Positions 19,582 through 30,153 of a stretch of 64,000 nt of DNA are shown in pieces. Each line of letters opens with the position of its first letter. Position 1 is the stretch's first letter. The stretch is taken from positions 448,501-512,500 of the forward strand of contig JADKJC010000002.1 of assembly GCA_016722465.1 (NCBI GenBank), written 5' to 3'. The notes under the pieces were generated by a model. The model had not been told where the DNA came from. It saw only the letters and a program-made list of their open reading frames with translations, and searched no databases. The DNA is from Chitinophagaceae bacterium. GTDB taxonomy: Bacteria > Bacteroidota > Bacteroidia > Chitinophagales > Chitinophagaceae. Position numbers and translations under genes: made by a program.

Positions 19582-20223
19582 TCATACTTTTCGTATCAAA
19601 CTTAACCCGTCCCTCACTGTGAGCAATACCTGCTGCACCCTTTCATCATTCCGCACATGTTCGTTAAAAGCATGAATGGCTTTGGCATTCTTCCCGGTAA
19701 TTTCCGGCTCCAGCACCTGCCCGTGAAATAAAATGTTATCAGCTATAATCAGCCCGTTTGGCCTTACAGCTGGCAAAATTAACTCGTAATAATCAATATA
19801 CCCTGTTTTATCTGCATCAATAAACACAATATCCCAGGTTTCATTCAAAGTAGGAATGATGTCTTTTGCATTGCCCAATTTTAGTATCAACTGGTCCTTG
19901 TATTCGGATCGGTCAAAAAATTGTTGTGCAGTTGCGGCATCTTCTTTTCTTAATTCCAGGGTGTACAGTTTTCCATCCTTATGCAAACCCTGCGCCAGGC
20001 ACAGGGCACTGTAACCTGTAAATGTCCCTACTTCCAAAATTCTTTTGGGTTGCATCAATTGGCTGATCATGGATAAAAACTGCCCCTGCACTTTGCCACT
20101 CAGCATGTGTGCATGGGGGTGGTGCTGTATTGTGTATTCATTCACCGATTGCAGCAAAGCGCCTTCCACCGAAGAGAAGGCTTCAATGTAAGTTTCGCTC
20201 AATGCATTTACCAGTTCCATCAC
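19582..20223 (-). CDS. Class I SAM-dependent O-methyltransferase
   Basis: A 213-residue methyltransferase of the caffeoyl-CoA/catechol O-methyltransferase-like family. The SAM-binding motif is ILEVGTFTGYSALCLA (~61-76), and the metal/catalytic motifs are VFIDADKTGYIDYYE and IIADNILFHGQV. These enzymes use a divalent metal to methylate catechol-type hydroxyls; the substrate here is unknown. Two adjacent ATG codons (20223, 20220) are possible starts. Confidence 0.9.
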   Translation of the reverse strand: MMELVNALSETYIEAFSSVEGALLQSVNEYTIQHHPHAHMLSGKVQGQFLSMISQLMQPKRILEVGTFTGYSALCLAQGLHKDGKLYTLELRKEDAATAQQFFDRSEYKDQLILKLGNAKDIIPTLNETWDIVFIDADKTGYIDYYELILPAVRPNGLIIADNILFHGQVLEPEITGKNAKAIHAFNEHVRNDERVQQVLLTVRDGLSLIRKV

Positions 20224-20250
20224 TTGTTTTTACTAATCGTATAAAAATAA

Positions 20251-20281
20251 TGCCATCCTTCGCTGTATGCAAAGAATGGCA
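20251..20281 (-). terminator. Weak hairpin after the lipoprotein gene
   Basis: TGCCATCCTT and AAGAATGGCA form a 10-bp stem with one mismatch and an 11-nt loop, followed on the minus strand by TTATTTTTA. It could end transcription of the gene at 20378-20779. Confidence 0.35.
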
Positions 20282-20377
20282 CTTACTAACGGTGTAAAGA
20301 TATTTTATTTATTAAAGAAAGGGAAATGAATTTTGTACGCACGCTGAACTACCTGCCAGGGATATTTTTTCAAAAAA

Positions 20378-20779
20378 CTAATCTTTGATATTCTCAATAA
20401 ATAAAGAATCAGGAGCTGTTACAATAATTTTATTTACAATTCCAGGCAATTCTATTCTCCAATAAACTACGCTGTCGCCTTCCCTAACGATAACACTTTT
20501 TATATCAGGCTGGTATTTTATACCATCCATCGGTTCCCTTAGAAATGCGATACGAACAGTCGTACTATCCTCATTATAGTTAGCATCCACACCCGATGCA
20601 GGATTTAACGATTTGATTGGTTCCCAAAACTCAAAAAATACCTTACCTTCTTTTTTATAACATTTACGCATATAAATGTTACTTGAGTGATAATAACGCT
20701 TATGTGAACCACACCCAGATAAAACTGACAACATCAACAACCATATAATAAATTTCAAAAGTCGATATTTTTTTGACAT
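20378..20779 (-). CDS. Predicted lipoprotein, function unknown
   Basis: A 133-residue protein that I do not recognise. The start is taken as the ATG at 20777-20779 (MSKKYRLLKF) because it sits just before a lipoprotein signal: hydrophobic IIWLLMLSV followed by the lipobox LSGC. The frame runs 17 codons further upstream, but that part breaks the signal peptide. The mature part is short, mixed alpha/beta in appearance and ends FIENIKD. No catalytic motif is visible. It is probably anchored to a membrane facing the periplasm. Confidence 0.6.
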   Translation of the reverse strand: MSKKYRLLKFIIWLLMLSVLSGCGSHKRYYHSSNIYMRKCYKKEGKVFFEFWEPIKSLNPASGVDANYNEDSTTVRIAFLREPMDGIKYQPDIKSVIVREGDSVVYWRIELPGIVNKIIVTAPDSLFIENIKD

Positions 20780-20889
20780 TTCAAACAAGATACATCCTTC
20801 CAAACCCAGCCTCATCCTGTCACATAACAAAATAATTTAACGGAAGATGCGTTATATATCATCCAAACATCCAACTTAAAACGATTGTT

Positions 20890-21000
20890 ATGCAATTTCT
20901 ATTCGGAACCAAACAACACAGGGTACGTAATGTATTGATCAGCTTAGCCATGGCGGGTGCAGCTTATTTTGCCGCCATCTGGGTTAATATGGGTAATTAA
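20890..21000 (+). CDS. Small single-pass membrane protein (36 residues)
   Basis: A short gene opening MQFLFGTKQHRVRNV and then one hydrophobic helix (LISLAMAGAAYFAAIWV), ending NMGN. The positive N-terminus suggests the N-in, C-out topology. Its stop codon directly abuts the end of the convergent symporter gene at 21001. The helix and clean gene boundaries support a real gene, but no homologue comes to mind. Confidence 0.45.
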   Translation: MQFLFGTKQHRVRNVLISLAMAGAAYFAAIWVNMGN

Positions 21001-22520
21001 TCAGTCCTTATTTCTTTTAGAAATACTCAACAGCCCCAGGAAGGTAACCAGCCCGTTCAGGATCAGTATCTCTATTCCCATTTTAAAACCACCGAAAATA
21101 ATAGCGGATAAATTCCGAAGGGCATCTCCTGTTGTCTGAGATAAATTAAAATGCTTTACATACCAGTCGGGATTGTTCAACAGGTCAATACCAAAAATGA
21201 CCATGGGTGATAATAGACAAACGACCAATGCATAACGGTCGTTGATGGTTCTTTTGGTAAGAATTCCAAAAGCAAACAACCCCAGTAAGGGGCCGTAAGT
21301 ATAACCGGCAACTTTAAGTATCACATCAATGATGGATTTATCATCGATCCATTTAAAGAGCATTACCAGCAAAAAGAAAAGAATGGCAAAAGATAAATGC
21401 ACTGTAAGCCGGGTGCCACGCTTTTGTTTTTCAGTCAGTAGTTCTTTTTTCTTCAGGCCTAAAATATCAATACAAAAAGATGAAGTGAGTGCAGTCAATG
21501 CTCCATCAGCACTAGGAAATAAAGCAGAGATCAACCCGATAATAAATATCACTGAAATTACAGAGGATAAGGTTCCCCCCAATGCAACAGAAGGGAACAG
21601 GTCATCGCCTTTTACCGGGTTGCCGGTTTGTGCTGCATATAAATAAAGTAATCCGCCCATCAGCAAAAACAAAAAGTTTACAAATAACAATACCGTACTG
21701 AGTGTAAGGATATTTTTTTGAGAATCACCCAATGTACGTACGCTGATATTTTTCTGCATCATCTCCTGATCGAGCCCCGTCATGGCAATGGTGATAAAAG
21801 CGCCGCCCAATATCTGTTTAAGAAAAAATTTAGGCGCATTTATATCAGTATTAAAAACTTTAGACAGGTTATTTTCTTCCAGTGATTTTAAAGCAGATGA
21901 AAAATCCAGGTCTAACTTCCCCATTACCGTAATGATACAAACGATGAGTCCCATCAGCATGAAAGTTGTTTGCAAGGTATCTGTGTAAACAATTGTTTTT
22001 ACCCCACCTTCAAAAGTGTATAGGAGTATCAGCACCAATATCACCAGGGCAGTTGCCCAAAACGGAACCCCCATTTTATTCAGGATAAAAATCTGCAGAA
22101 TGTTCACCACTAAGTACATTCTTGCTGTTGCTCCCAACGCCCTCGAGACAATAAAAACAACGCCCCGGTTTTATAAGATACAGGTCCAAATCTTGTTTCA
22201 AGATAATTATAGATAGAAGTAAGATTGAGGCGGTAATACAATGGCAGCAGCACAAATGCAACAACCAGGTATCCTAAAAAATATCCAATCACCACCTGCA
22301 TATACTGAAATCCGTCTGTACCTACTGTACCCGGCACACTCACAAACGTAACACCGCTTAGCGAAGTGCCGATCATTCCAAATGCCACCAGCATCCAGTT
22401 GCTGCTGCGGTTGCCGATAAAGAAAGAATCGTTGTTGGAATTTTTACTGGTGAAGTAAGCCACTACCAGCAGCAATAGGAAATAACCGATGACAAAAGAA
22501 AATAAAAATGCAGGCGACAT
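21001..22520 (-). CDS. Sodium:solute symporter (SSS family), frameshifted
   Basis: An inner-membrane sodium-coupled transporter of about 506 residues. The first part (start ATG at 22520, MSPAFLFSFVIGYF) carries the first three membrane helices and GTSLSGVTFVSVPG, a typical SSS signature. It leaves frame at LFLLSRGRWE. The adjacent frame continues RALGATARMYLVVNILQ with ten further helices, including GLISALFPSADGALTALTSSF. Adding one base to the A5 run at 22153-22157 (T5 on the coding strand) joins them as LFFIVSRALGAT. Substrate (sugar, proline, sialic acid and others occur in this family) cannot be told. Confidence 0.88.
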
Positions 22521-22599
22521 GCAGGATTATTTATGTAAAAATAAAATTGAAAATAGCCAAAAACTTTGTGTCTTTGCGGATAATTAATTAGTAAGATTT

Positions 22600-23130
22600 A
22601 TGAAGGCGACATCTATGGTTGTTTTTTGTGGCAGCAAAAGTGGTAACAACCCATTGTATGAAACAGATGCAAAGTTGCTGGGCAATTTGCTGGCAGAAAA
22701 TAATGTACGATTAATTTACGGAGGTGGTAACAGGGGCATGATGGGCGCTGTTGCCAATGGCGTACTGGAAAAAGGAGGCACCGTTACCGGTATCATTCCT
22801 GAAATACTCAACCAGTTTGAACACCAGCATGATGAGATTACAGAACTGATTGTTGTTGAAAATATGCATGTCCGCAAGCGCCTGTTGTACGAAAAATCAG
22901 ATGCTGCCATCATATTGCCCGGAGGGTTTGGCACCATGGACGAGCTGTTTGAAATTGTAACCTGGAACCAGCTCAGCATCCATGACAAACCAATCTATAT
23001 CTTGAATACCGCAGGATTTTATGATGCCTTATTGTCACACATCAGCCACATGCTGAAAGAAGGGTTTTTATATACCTCACTCGAGGATGCAGTAACAGTG
23101 ATTTCAAGCCCTACAGCATTATTTAAATAG
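22600..23130 (+). CDS. LOG family protein (cytokinin riboside 5'-monophosphate phosphoribohydrolase-like)
   Basis: A 176-residue Rossmann-fold protein (TIGR00730 type). It has both family signatures: GGGNRGMMG near residue 42 and PGGFGTMDELFE near 106-117. Characterised members cleave nucleoside monophosphates to base plus ribose 5-phosphate; the bacterial role is usually nucleotide salvage or housekeeping. Its stop is directly adjacent to the end of the convergent barrel gene. Confidence 0.92.
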   Translation: MKATSMVVFCGSKSGNNPLYETDAKLLGNLLAENNVRLIYGGGNRGMMGAVANGVLEKGGTVTGIIPEILNQFEHQHDEITELIVVENMHVRKRLLYEKSDAAIILPGGFGTMDELFEIVTWNQLSIHDKPIYILNTAGFYDALLSHISHMLKEGFLYTSLEDAVTVISSPTALFK

Positions 23131-23736
23131 TTACCTGCGCCTGCCGCCGCTGCCCTGGAACAAAGGGATATTAAACCCTGCATTTACCACGGGATAAATT
23201 TCATTGGCATAAGTTCTGTAAGGAGAATTGACATCTTTAAACACATCTACTGAAACTGAAAAATAATAGTATGGTGTATTTCGCCCCTCTTTTCCATTGG
23301 TATAACCAAGGCCAACAAGCAGGCTGTTTACACCAATATTCCGTGTATCAGAACCATAGGGATCAATGTATTTTTGCCTGATGAAATTATGTTCGAATTG
23401 AACGGAAGCGAATATAAAATCAGCAGGAAATAACCTGGCAAAAACGCCCGGCCCAAAAATACTCTGGCGATACTTGGTACCTGTGCTGATACTCTGGCTG
23501 GTGTAAGTATAGCCCAGCACAATGCCGGCATCCAACCAGTTGGTTACACTATAACCCAGTTGAGGGGTTGCACCCAGTACTGTTACACCATTAAAATATC
23601 CAATGTTCAGGCTGCCACCTGTAAAAAGCATGTCTTTCCTGAATCCTTTTACTTCATTGTCTTCCTGTTTTTCATCCTGTGCAAAAAGTGCTATGCCACA
23701 AAATGCGATCATCAGGGTTAATACAAAACGTTTCAT
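23131..23736 (-). CDS. Predicted outer-membrane beta-barrel protein, unknown function
   Basis: A 201-residue exported protein: signal peptide MKRFVLTLMIAFCGIALFAQ, then strands of alternating hydrophobic residues (GGSLNIGYFNGVTVLG, YTNGKEGRNTPYYYFSVSVD). The pattern fits small 8-10-strand barrels of the OmpW/OmpX-like or outer-membrane beta-barrel group. The end GGRRR is unusual for a barrel, since an aromatic last residue is normally expected, so it may be periplasmic instead. It starts 12 bp from the end of the FAD oxidase gene and may be co-transcribed with it. Confidence 0.65.
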   Translation of the reverse strand: MKRFVLTLMIAFCGIALFAQDEKQEDNEVKGFRKDMLFTGGSLNIGYFNGVTVLGATPQLGYSVTNWLDAGIVLGYTYTSQSISTGTKYRQSIFGPGVFARLFPADFIFASVQFEHNFIRQKYIDPYGSDTRNIGVNSLLVGLGYTNGKEGRNTPYYYFSVSVDVFKDVNSPYRTYANEIYPVVNAGFNIPLFQGSGGRRR

Positions 23737-23747
23737 GTTATCAAAAT

Positions 23748-25166
23748 TTATAAGTCAAAAATTTTTCCTCTGTTTAAAATATTATTGGGGTCGAACACTT
23801 TTTTAATCCCCTTCATCAGTTGCATATTAGTATCGGTAAACACAATATCTAAAAATTCTTTCTGCAATAATCCAATACCATGCTCTCCGCTGATAGTACC
23901 ACCCAGTGAAAATACCAGTTCAAAAATAGCTTTTAATGCCGGTACAATTGCCGGATTGTTGAGGCTGTAAATACTGCCTTCCTTTTTTATCCGGATGTGC
24001 AGGTTACCATCACCGGCATGGCCATAGCAAACGGATTGAAACTGGTATTGCCTGCCGAGTGCTTTCACCCCTCTTATCAATGCCGGCAATTCTGCTCTGG
24101 GCACCACTGTATCTTCTTCAATGGAATACCCTTCCAGTTTTACAATTTCGGCTACACGGCGGCGTAAGCGCCAGAGTGTTGCCTTCTGCTGTTCATCATC
24201 TGCAAAATAAATTTCACCACAATCAAAACCTGTCAACAGGTTTGCAATGGCTTCCATTTCATTCATCAATGTATCCAAATGGTTGCCATCCACTTCAATG
24301 AGTAAATGTGCTTCTACTCCATCTTTGATAGGGATCGTGTTATCATTTAAATGGGCACTTACTATTCTCAATGCATCTATCTCCACCAATTCCAACGCAC
24401 TCGTTGTAAAGCCAGCCCTGAAAATGGCACTGACTGCTTCGCCGGCTTTTTCCAAAGAGTTAAATGGCACCAGCATCAGCAATTCATACTTGGGGTGTGG
24501 CAGTAGTTTTAATACGATTTTAGTTACGATGCCCAATGTTCCTTCACTGCCAATCATTAACTGGGTAAGGTTATAACCGGTGGAATTCTTCAATACATTC
24601 GCTCCGGTCCAGATAATATCACCGGTTGGTAATACAACCTGCAGGTTCAGCACATAATCTTTTACCACACCGTATTTAACTGCTTTTGGTCCGCCACTGT
24701 TCTCTGCAATGTTTCCTCCGATAAAACAACTTCCCCTGCTGCTGGGATCTGGCGGATAAAACAGTCCTTTTTCTTTTACCGCATTTTGTAATACTTCTGT
24801 GATCACACCGGGCTCTGTGACTACCTGCAAATTCCTTTCGTCAATTTCAACAATGGAATTCATCCGCTCCATGGAAATGAGTACACCGCCAAACTGCGGT
24901 AAGGCACCACCGCTTAATCCCGTGCCGGCGCCTCTTGGTGTTACCGGTATTGTATGTTCGTTGCAAATCCTGAATATCGCACTGATCTCTTCTGCAGTCC
25001 TGGGCTTAATGACTACTTGAGGCAGGTACAATAAATTTTCTGTTTCATCATGACCGTAATTCTTCAATTGCTCTTCGTCTGCCAAAACAAACTGCTCGCC
25101 AACAATCTTTTTAAATTGTTCAAAATGCACAGCAGTCAGTGTTTTACAATCCTCAACGGTCATCAA
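23748..25166 (-). CDS. FAD-binding oxidoreductase, GlcD / D-lactate dehydrogenase-like
   Basis: A 472-residue flavoenzyme of the VAO/PCMH family that oxidises a 2-hydroxyacid such as glycolate or D-lactate. The FAD domain (~45-225) shows PRGAGTGLSGGALP, PPDPSSRGSCFIGGNIAENSGGP and GSEGTLGIVT. The C-terminal cap has the substrate/metal motifs CYGHAGDGNLHIRI and SGEHGIGLLQKEFL. Length fits GlcD. There is no glcE or glcF beside it, so a stand-alone D-2-hydroxyacid dehydrogenase is plausible. Confidence 0.9.
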   Translation of the reverse strand: MMTVEDCKTLTAVHFEQFKKIVGEQFVLADEEQLKNYGHDETENLLYLPQVVIKPRTAEEISAIFRICNEHTIPVTPRGAGTGLSGGALPQFGGVLISMERMNSIVEIDERNLQVVTEPGVITEVLQNAVKEKGLFYPPDPSSRGSCFIGGNIAENSGGPKAVKYGVVKDYVLNLQVVLPTGDIIWTGANVLKNSTGYNLTQLMIGSEGTLGIVTKIVLKLLPHPKYELLMLVPFNSLEKAGEAVSAIFRAGFTTSALELVEIDALRIVSAHLNDNTIPIKDGVEAHLLIEVDGNHLDTLMNEMEAIANLLTGFDCGEIYFADDEQQKATLWRLRRRVAEIVKLEGYSIEEDTVVPRAELPALIRGVKALGRQYQFQSVCYGHAGDGNLHIRIKKEGSIYSLNNPAIVPALKAIFELVFSLGGTISGEHGIGLLQKEFLDIVFTDTNMQLMKGIKKVFDPNNILNRGKIFDL

Positions 25167-25251
25167 TTTTATTTTTGTAAAAATCGTATAAAAACACCAG
25201 TTGGTGAAATGCGACTAAAAGTGTTTTGCAAAATTTAACTGACATAAAAAT

Positions 25252-25271
25252 CCCCGCCATTTTAAGCAGGG
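25252..25271 (-). terminator. Terminator after the T9SS PorP/SprF gene
   Basis: A 6-bp stem (CCCTGC with GCGGGG, one G-U pair, 8-nt loop) lies 14 bp past the stop of the PorP/SprF gene. On the minus strand it is followed directly by ATTTTTATG. Confidence 0.65.
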
Positions 25272-25284
25272 TTTATTATAATTA

Positions 25285-26301
25285 TTAAAACCTTGGGCAA
25301 AGTACCTGCGAAGATCCTGGGGTTCCATAAAACCCTTTCTTCATCAAATTAAATTCCTGTGCACCCTGTGAATTATTGAAATTCCTGAGACCTGAAGTAG
25401 TGACGTCGTAACTAAAAGTAAAACGGATATTACTGATCTCAAAACCAACCATTGGAACAACCGCATCACCCACACGGTAATACACTCCTGCAATGAGTTG
25501 CTTTTCACCCCCCAGATCATAATTGGCATTCATACCCAGCATCAGTTCATGCGATTTGGCCTGCATGGTAAAATATGCATTGGGATTGATGATCACCCTA
25601 TCATTCACTTTGAGCAAGGCATTGATAAATCCAATATGCCGCATGGGTATCCTGCTACTGTCAGGCGATTCAGAGAAAAAAGTTTCCTGAGGACGATTGA
25701 CATGGTGAATAGAATAGCCTGCATTGATATAAGTATTTTCATCAGGGAAATATGCATAATTCATACCCACCTGCATATCAAAATAACTGACATTGTTATT
25801 TACAAAAACAACACCCGGATCAATGGTATTATCAAAAAAGATACCGTTGAACTGGGAAGGGAAAGTAAGCTTGGTTTGATCAATTCTTTTATTCGCCCAA
25901 CCTACGTTAAACCCTGCCGTTAGTAAACTGCTGCTGCCAAGCATCTGGTGATAAGCGATGGAACCATAAATTTTAGTAGAATGCAAACCACCGGTACCTG
26001 CCTGGTCACTTAACAGCAAACCTCCCAGGCCAAGCCATCCATTTTCAATACGGTCACGGAACAACTGTGCATCTGCATAAATACTTAAGGTTTTATAAGG
26101 AGATGCCAAAACTGAAGGCCACTGGTTTCTGAAATGGACGCCGATCCTGTAATCTGCATCCGGAATAAAACCAGTGTTAGCAGGATTGGTGCTGAGTGGT
26201 GAATTAAAGAACTGAGAAAAATGCAGATCCTGTGCCTTAGTAAAAAAAGCAGCGCAAAGGCTGATCAATACCAACAATGCTATTTTTCTTTTTTGAACCA
26301 T
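25285..26301 (-). CDS. Type IX secretion membrane protein, PorP/SprF family
   Basis: A 338-residue outer-membrane barrel. PorP/SprF proteins attach T9SS cargo or adhesins such as SprB to the surface. The start is set at the ATG at 26299-26301 (MVQKRKIALLVL), which directly precedes the signal peptide ending TKAQ; the frame also runs 13 codons further upstream. The family opening DLHFSQFFNSPLSTNPANTG is clear, as are RIGVHFRNQWPSV and a barrel-like middle. It follows the PKD/CHU_C giant by 66 bp in the same direction, the standard pairing of a SprF-like protein with its type B sorted partner. Confidence 0.93.
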   Translation of the reverse strand: MVQKRKIALLVLISLCAAFFTKAQDLHFSQFFNSPLSTNPANTGFIPDADYRIGVHFRNQWPSVLASPYKTLSIYADAQLFRDRIENGWLGLGGLLLSDQAGTGGLHSTKIYGSIAYHQMLGSSSLLTAGFNVGWANKRIDQTKLTFPSQFNGIFFDNTIDPGVVFVNNNVSYFDMQVGMNYAYFPDENTYINAGYSIHHVNRPQETFFSESPDSSRIPMRHIGFINALLKVNDRVIINPNAYFTMQAKSHELMLGMNANYDLGGEKQLIAGVYYRVGDAVVPMVGFEISNIRFTFSYDVTTSGLRNFNNSQGAQEFNLMKKGFYGTPGSSQVLCPRF

Positions 26302-26367
26302 ACGAAACAGATTACAATAAAACAGGCCAAACAGTTGCAAAGAAATTTCTAAAAAATCGATAAAAAA

Positions 26368-29300
26368 TTATCTTAACAAGGTGATGTCTCCAGTCTTCCG
26401 GAGTTTTTTTCCATCTGTAAATTCAACATCCAGCGTATAAGTATACACATCCATCGGCTGCACGGCTCCCTTATAAGTTCCATCCCAACCCTCCTTACGG
26501 CTGCTGGTATGGAATATCAGCTGGCCCCATCGGTTATATATTCTCCAATCCATTTTACCAATACCAAATCCTTTCACTTCAATAACACTATTAATACCAA
26601 ATCTACCCGGTGTAAATGCATTGGGCACATCCAGTAATGGAATCACTTTAGCGGTTACCGGCAGGCAGATTGTATCAGTGCAACCTGCCACACTATAAGC
26701 CACCAGGCAAACATTAAATGTTTTAGATTCATTGAACAAATGACTTGGGTTTTCTGCTGTGGATGTTTCCCCATCACCAAAATCCCAGCTATAACTGGCA
26801 GCTCCGGAAGAAAGGTTATGAAAATCAACCGGCTTGTTTGCCTCTGGTGTAGTGGGTGCATAATCAAATCCTGCAGCAGGAATGGGATAAACAGTAATGG
26901 TAAAAGTAGTGTCGTGCCGTTTATTACAGGTTGAGGTATCAATGGCAGTTAACCTGATGGTATAGCTACCCGTATTGCTGTATAAATGAGAAGGGCTCAC
27001 CGCAGTTGATACCGGGCTTGCATCACCAAAATCCCAGACAAAATCTGTACCGCCCAGTGAAGTATTGGTGAACTGTGCTGTATAAGGCATACAACCCTTA
27101 TCAGGTGTAGTAAATTGTGCGGTAACATTGATGGCCAACCTTACAGGCTTAGCAATACTGTCGGGGGCATTACAAAAAGTAGTATCATCTACCAGCAATC
27201 TTACTTCGTAAGTGCCCGGCGAAGCGTAAGTATGCGTTACATTCGTAAAGCCGGTACGGATACGGGGAGACCCGTCTCCAAAATCCCATACAAACGTATT
27301 GGGTTTAAAAGCAGGCAGTACCGCTGTAGTAGTATTGTTGAACTGGAAAGTAAGGCTTTCACAGCCCCCGGTTTTGAAAGCGGCAAAATCGGGTCTAACT
27401 GTATTGTTGCCTACTTTTACTGTTGTATAAGCGGTGTCAGCAATATTACAGGTAGTTGAATCAATCGATACCAGCATTAGCCTGTATGAACCAACTCTTG
27501 TAAAAGTATGGGTAACTGAGTTATTGGGCGCAAAAGTAGTATCCCTCCTGGTTCCATCACCATAGTCCCAGAAATACTTTTTTCCTTTTGCCAGTGTATC
27601 GGTAAACTTAACATCCAGTGGCACACAGCCAACAGTATCAATTACGCCATTGATCGTTGCTTTTACACTTGCACCTACTCCACCAAAATTCATTTCAATT
27701 TTTACAGCAGCTTCATTACAAGAGCCTGAAGATGCATTGGTAGGTGCCCAAACACCCGGCGTAGTTGGGAAAAATACACCCGGCGTGTTGGCACAGTTGG
27801 CACAGATAGCCTGGTAAATAATCCCATTGGCATCAAAACGACTGGTACCTCCATCCACATGATCTGTAAAGCCTCCCTTTTGCCCAAAGAATGTTCCATA
27901 TAACTGACTCACAGCATTTTTTTCCAGTACAAAAAAGAAAAAATCATTTCTGTCTGTAGTTGATTGAACCGCACCAGGTGTGATCAGGAATTCCATACCA
28001 CCAGTACCTGAATTGGGATACGATTTGCTGGTATTAAGTGCTCCACCCCAGCCAGAAACGTATACATTCTGGCACCTGTCAACTAAAAAAGCAACGGGTG
28101 AGATATTTGGTACGGCTGCATTGGTACCAAACATAGTGGTGTAAACATACCCCGACAGATCGGGCTTTAACTTACCAATAAACTGTTTGCCGCCTGTGTT
28201 ACTGAAAGTGGCATTAAATGCCTGCCAGTTGCCGGTGGTAGCTCCCATTATATATGGAAACCCAAATTTATCAAACTGGATGCCATACACGAGGTCATTC
28301 CCATCAGCAGTGGTGCTGTTATCATTGGTGCCGATGTAAGTTGTTTTGATGATTGCAGACCCATCGGGCAGTATTTCTGAAACGAAACCATCGGTAGCGC
28401 CACCCTGGTAATTAGAATAGAGTGCCCCTGTTTTATTGCCTGGCAAATCTGTACTGGTGGTACCACCGGCCACGTATAAATTTCCGGAGAGTGGATTGAT
28501 TGATAAAACAAAACAGGCATCATTACCATTACCTCCAAAATAGGTAGCATAGGTAATCCCGGAAAGGTTGGGAGGGAATTTTGCGATGATCCCATCCTGT
28601 TTAATGATGGGGCCACCACCTGCAAAAGCTTGCTGAATAGGTGATCCCGAAACAGGAAAGTCAACTGATTGGGTGCAGGATGCCAGGTAAATATTATTGG
28701 CATTGTCCAGAATCACTTCACTTCTTGCATCATCCCCATAGTTACGCCTTGTGTCGTAAGCACCATCTGGTTGTCCCGGTACTGGCAACGGGGTGTATTT
28801 GGATTTGATATTCACTCCGTCATCCTCAGTACCACCCATTCTTATGGAGCCAACCAGGGCTGTTCCTGTTGCATTAAACTTTGTAACTACAATATCATAC
28901 TTCCCATTAGTGCCGATCTCTGGAACGGTTACAGGGAAAGGCTTACCGACACTGTTGCTGATGGGAGAATTTGTTCTTCCTGCCACCACCAGGTTTCCAT
29001 CTGCATCACAGATCATGCTATGAGGTTGTTCGTTACCACTTCCGCCAAGATATGTTGCGTATATACGGCTGGTACCATTGGGTGATAATTTTATGATCGA
29101 AATATCATAGGGGCCATTGGCATCATCTTCAGTACCCCCATTAAAAATGGTTTGAAAGGCTCCTGTTGATACCGGGAAGCCAGAGCCAAAAGCAATGCCT
29201 CCGGCAAAAAGGCTGCCATCGGGTCCGGGGGTAGCTGTATATCCCCAATTATCCCTGGTACTTCCAGTAAAGGAACAGAATATCAATGTAGGGTCAATTA

Positions 29301-30056
29301 CTAAAGTGGCATTCGGATCATAGTCCTTTACTTTAAACTTAACTGTATTTGTTTTTTCATCAATTACATACCTGCACTCCAATGTTTGCCTCCCTTCCTT
29401 TGCCACCTGGTAGGTGTATGGATACAGTTCTTTTACATCACCAACAGAAGTGCCGATTATGAGTTCCTTATTTTTAACACTGAGTTTATCTGCACCATCA
29501 TACCTCAAAGCAATGTCATTAATATTTCCCCCGGGATGTACAATGATATCATACTTTAAAGTTCCCTGGTCAGTATAGTACCTGACATCGATATTGGGGT
29601 ACATATCCCGGTACGTTACTCCCTGGTATATTTTACAATCACCTTCCATTTTGACGGGTCATTACCAATAAAATAATTGTTGTAAGTTGGCAAAGCCTTA
29701 TCAGGCAAAGCTTTTACTAGCCCGGAGGCACCAACAAAATTAACCCGGTAGGCATGTGAATGAATAGTAACCGGGGCAAAATCGGGTGTGTAATTTGCCT
29801 TGCTGTCTGCATCATGTGAATGGCCGTGTACCCTTTCGGACAGTGCTTCCAGGTCTTTTTGATTTTGAAGCAATACTGTAAACCCTTTTTGCTGCAGGAA
29901 GAATGCTCCGTTTGATATCTCACTCTTAAAATCAATCTCTTTCTCCCACTGGCCTTTATTTTCTACAAACTGCAGCTGTGCAAAACCGGCTACCGACAAG
30001 CAAACGAATGCAGCTGATAAAAGACTTTTGAATATTATTTGCCGGCAAGTTTTCAA
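26368..30056 (-). CDS. PKD-domain T9SS cargo with gliding-motility C-terminal domain, frameshifted
   Basis: A giant secreted protein of about 1,230 residues. The N-terminal part (signal peptide ending VAGFAQ, then LQFVENKGQW) is the DUF7948-type opening. The frame breaks at SKWKVIV and the next frame resumes with GDCKIYQGVTYRDMYPNIDVRYYT; one A added at 29644-29645 joins them. A beta-propeller-like SBBP region follows. Then come four PKD domains with the WDFGD or WDYGD motif. The last ~90 residues are a CHU_C type B sorting domain (VPNAFTPG, IYNRWGQLIF, GWDGTYKG). No ATG precedes the signal peptide; a TTG at 30054-30056 is the best start, with another at 30143. Its downstream SprF partner probably anchors it. 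Likely an adhesin or surface scaffold. Confidence 0.88.
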
Positions 30057-30153
30057 GCGCAATATTTTGATACAATTTAAAGAATAATAACAATAATTAA
30101 GCAGTGTTGTTTGAAAGCAGATTTTTTTAAGGCTTCGGATCAACGTGAAAAAT

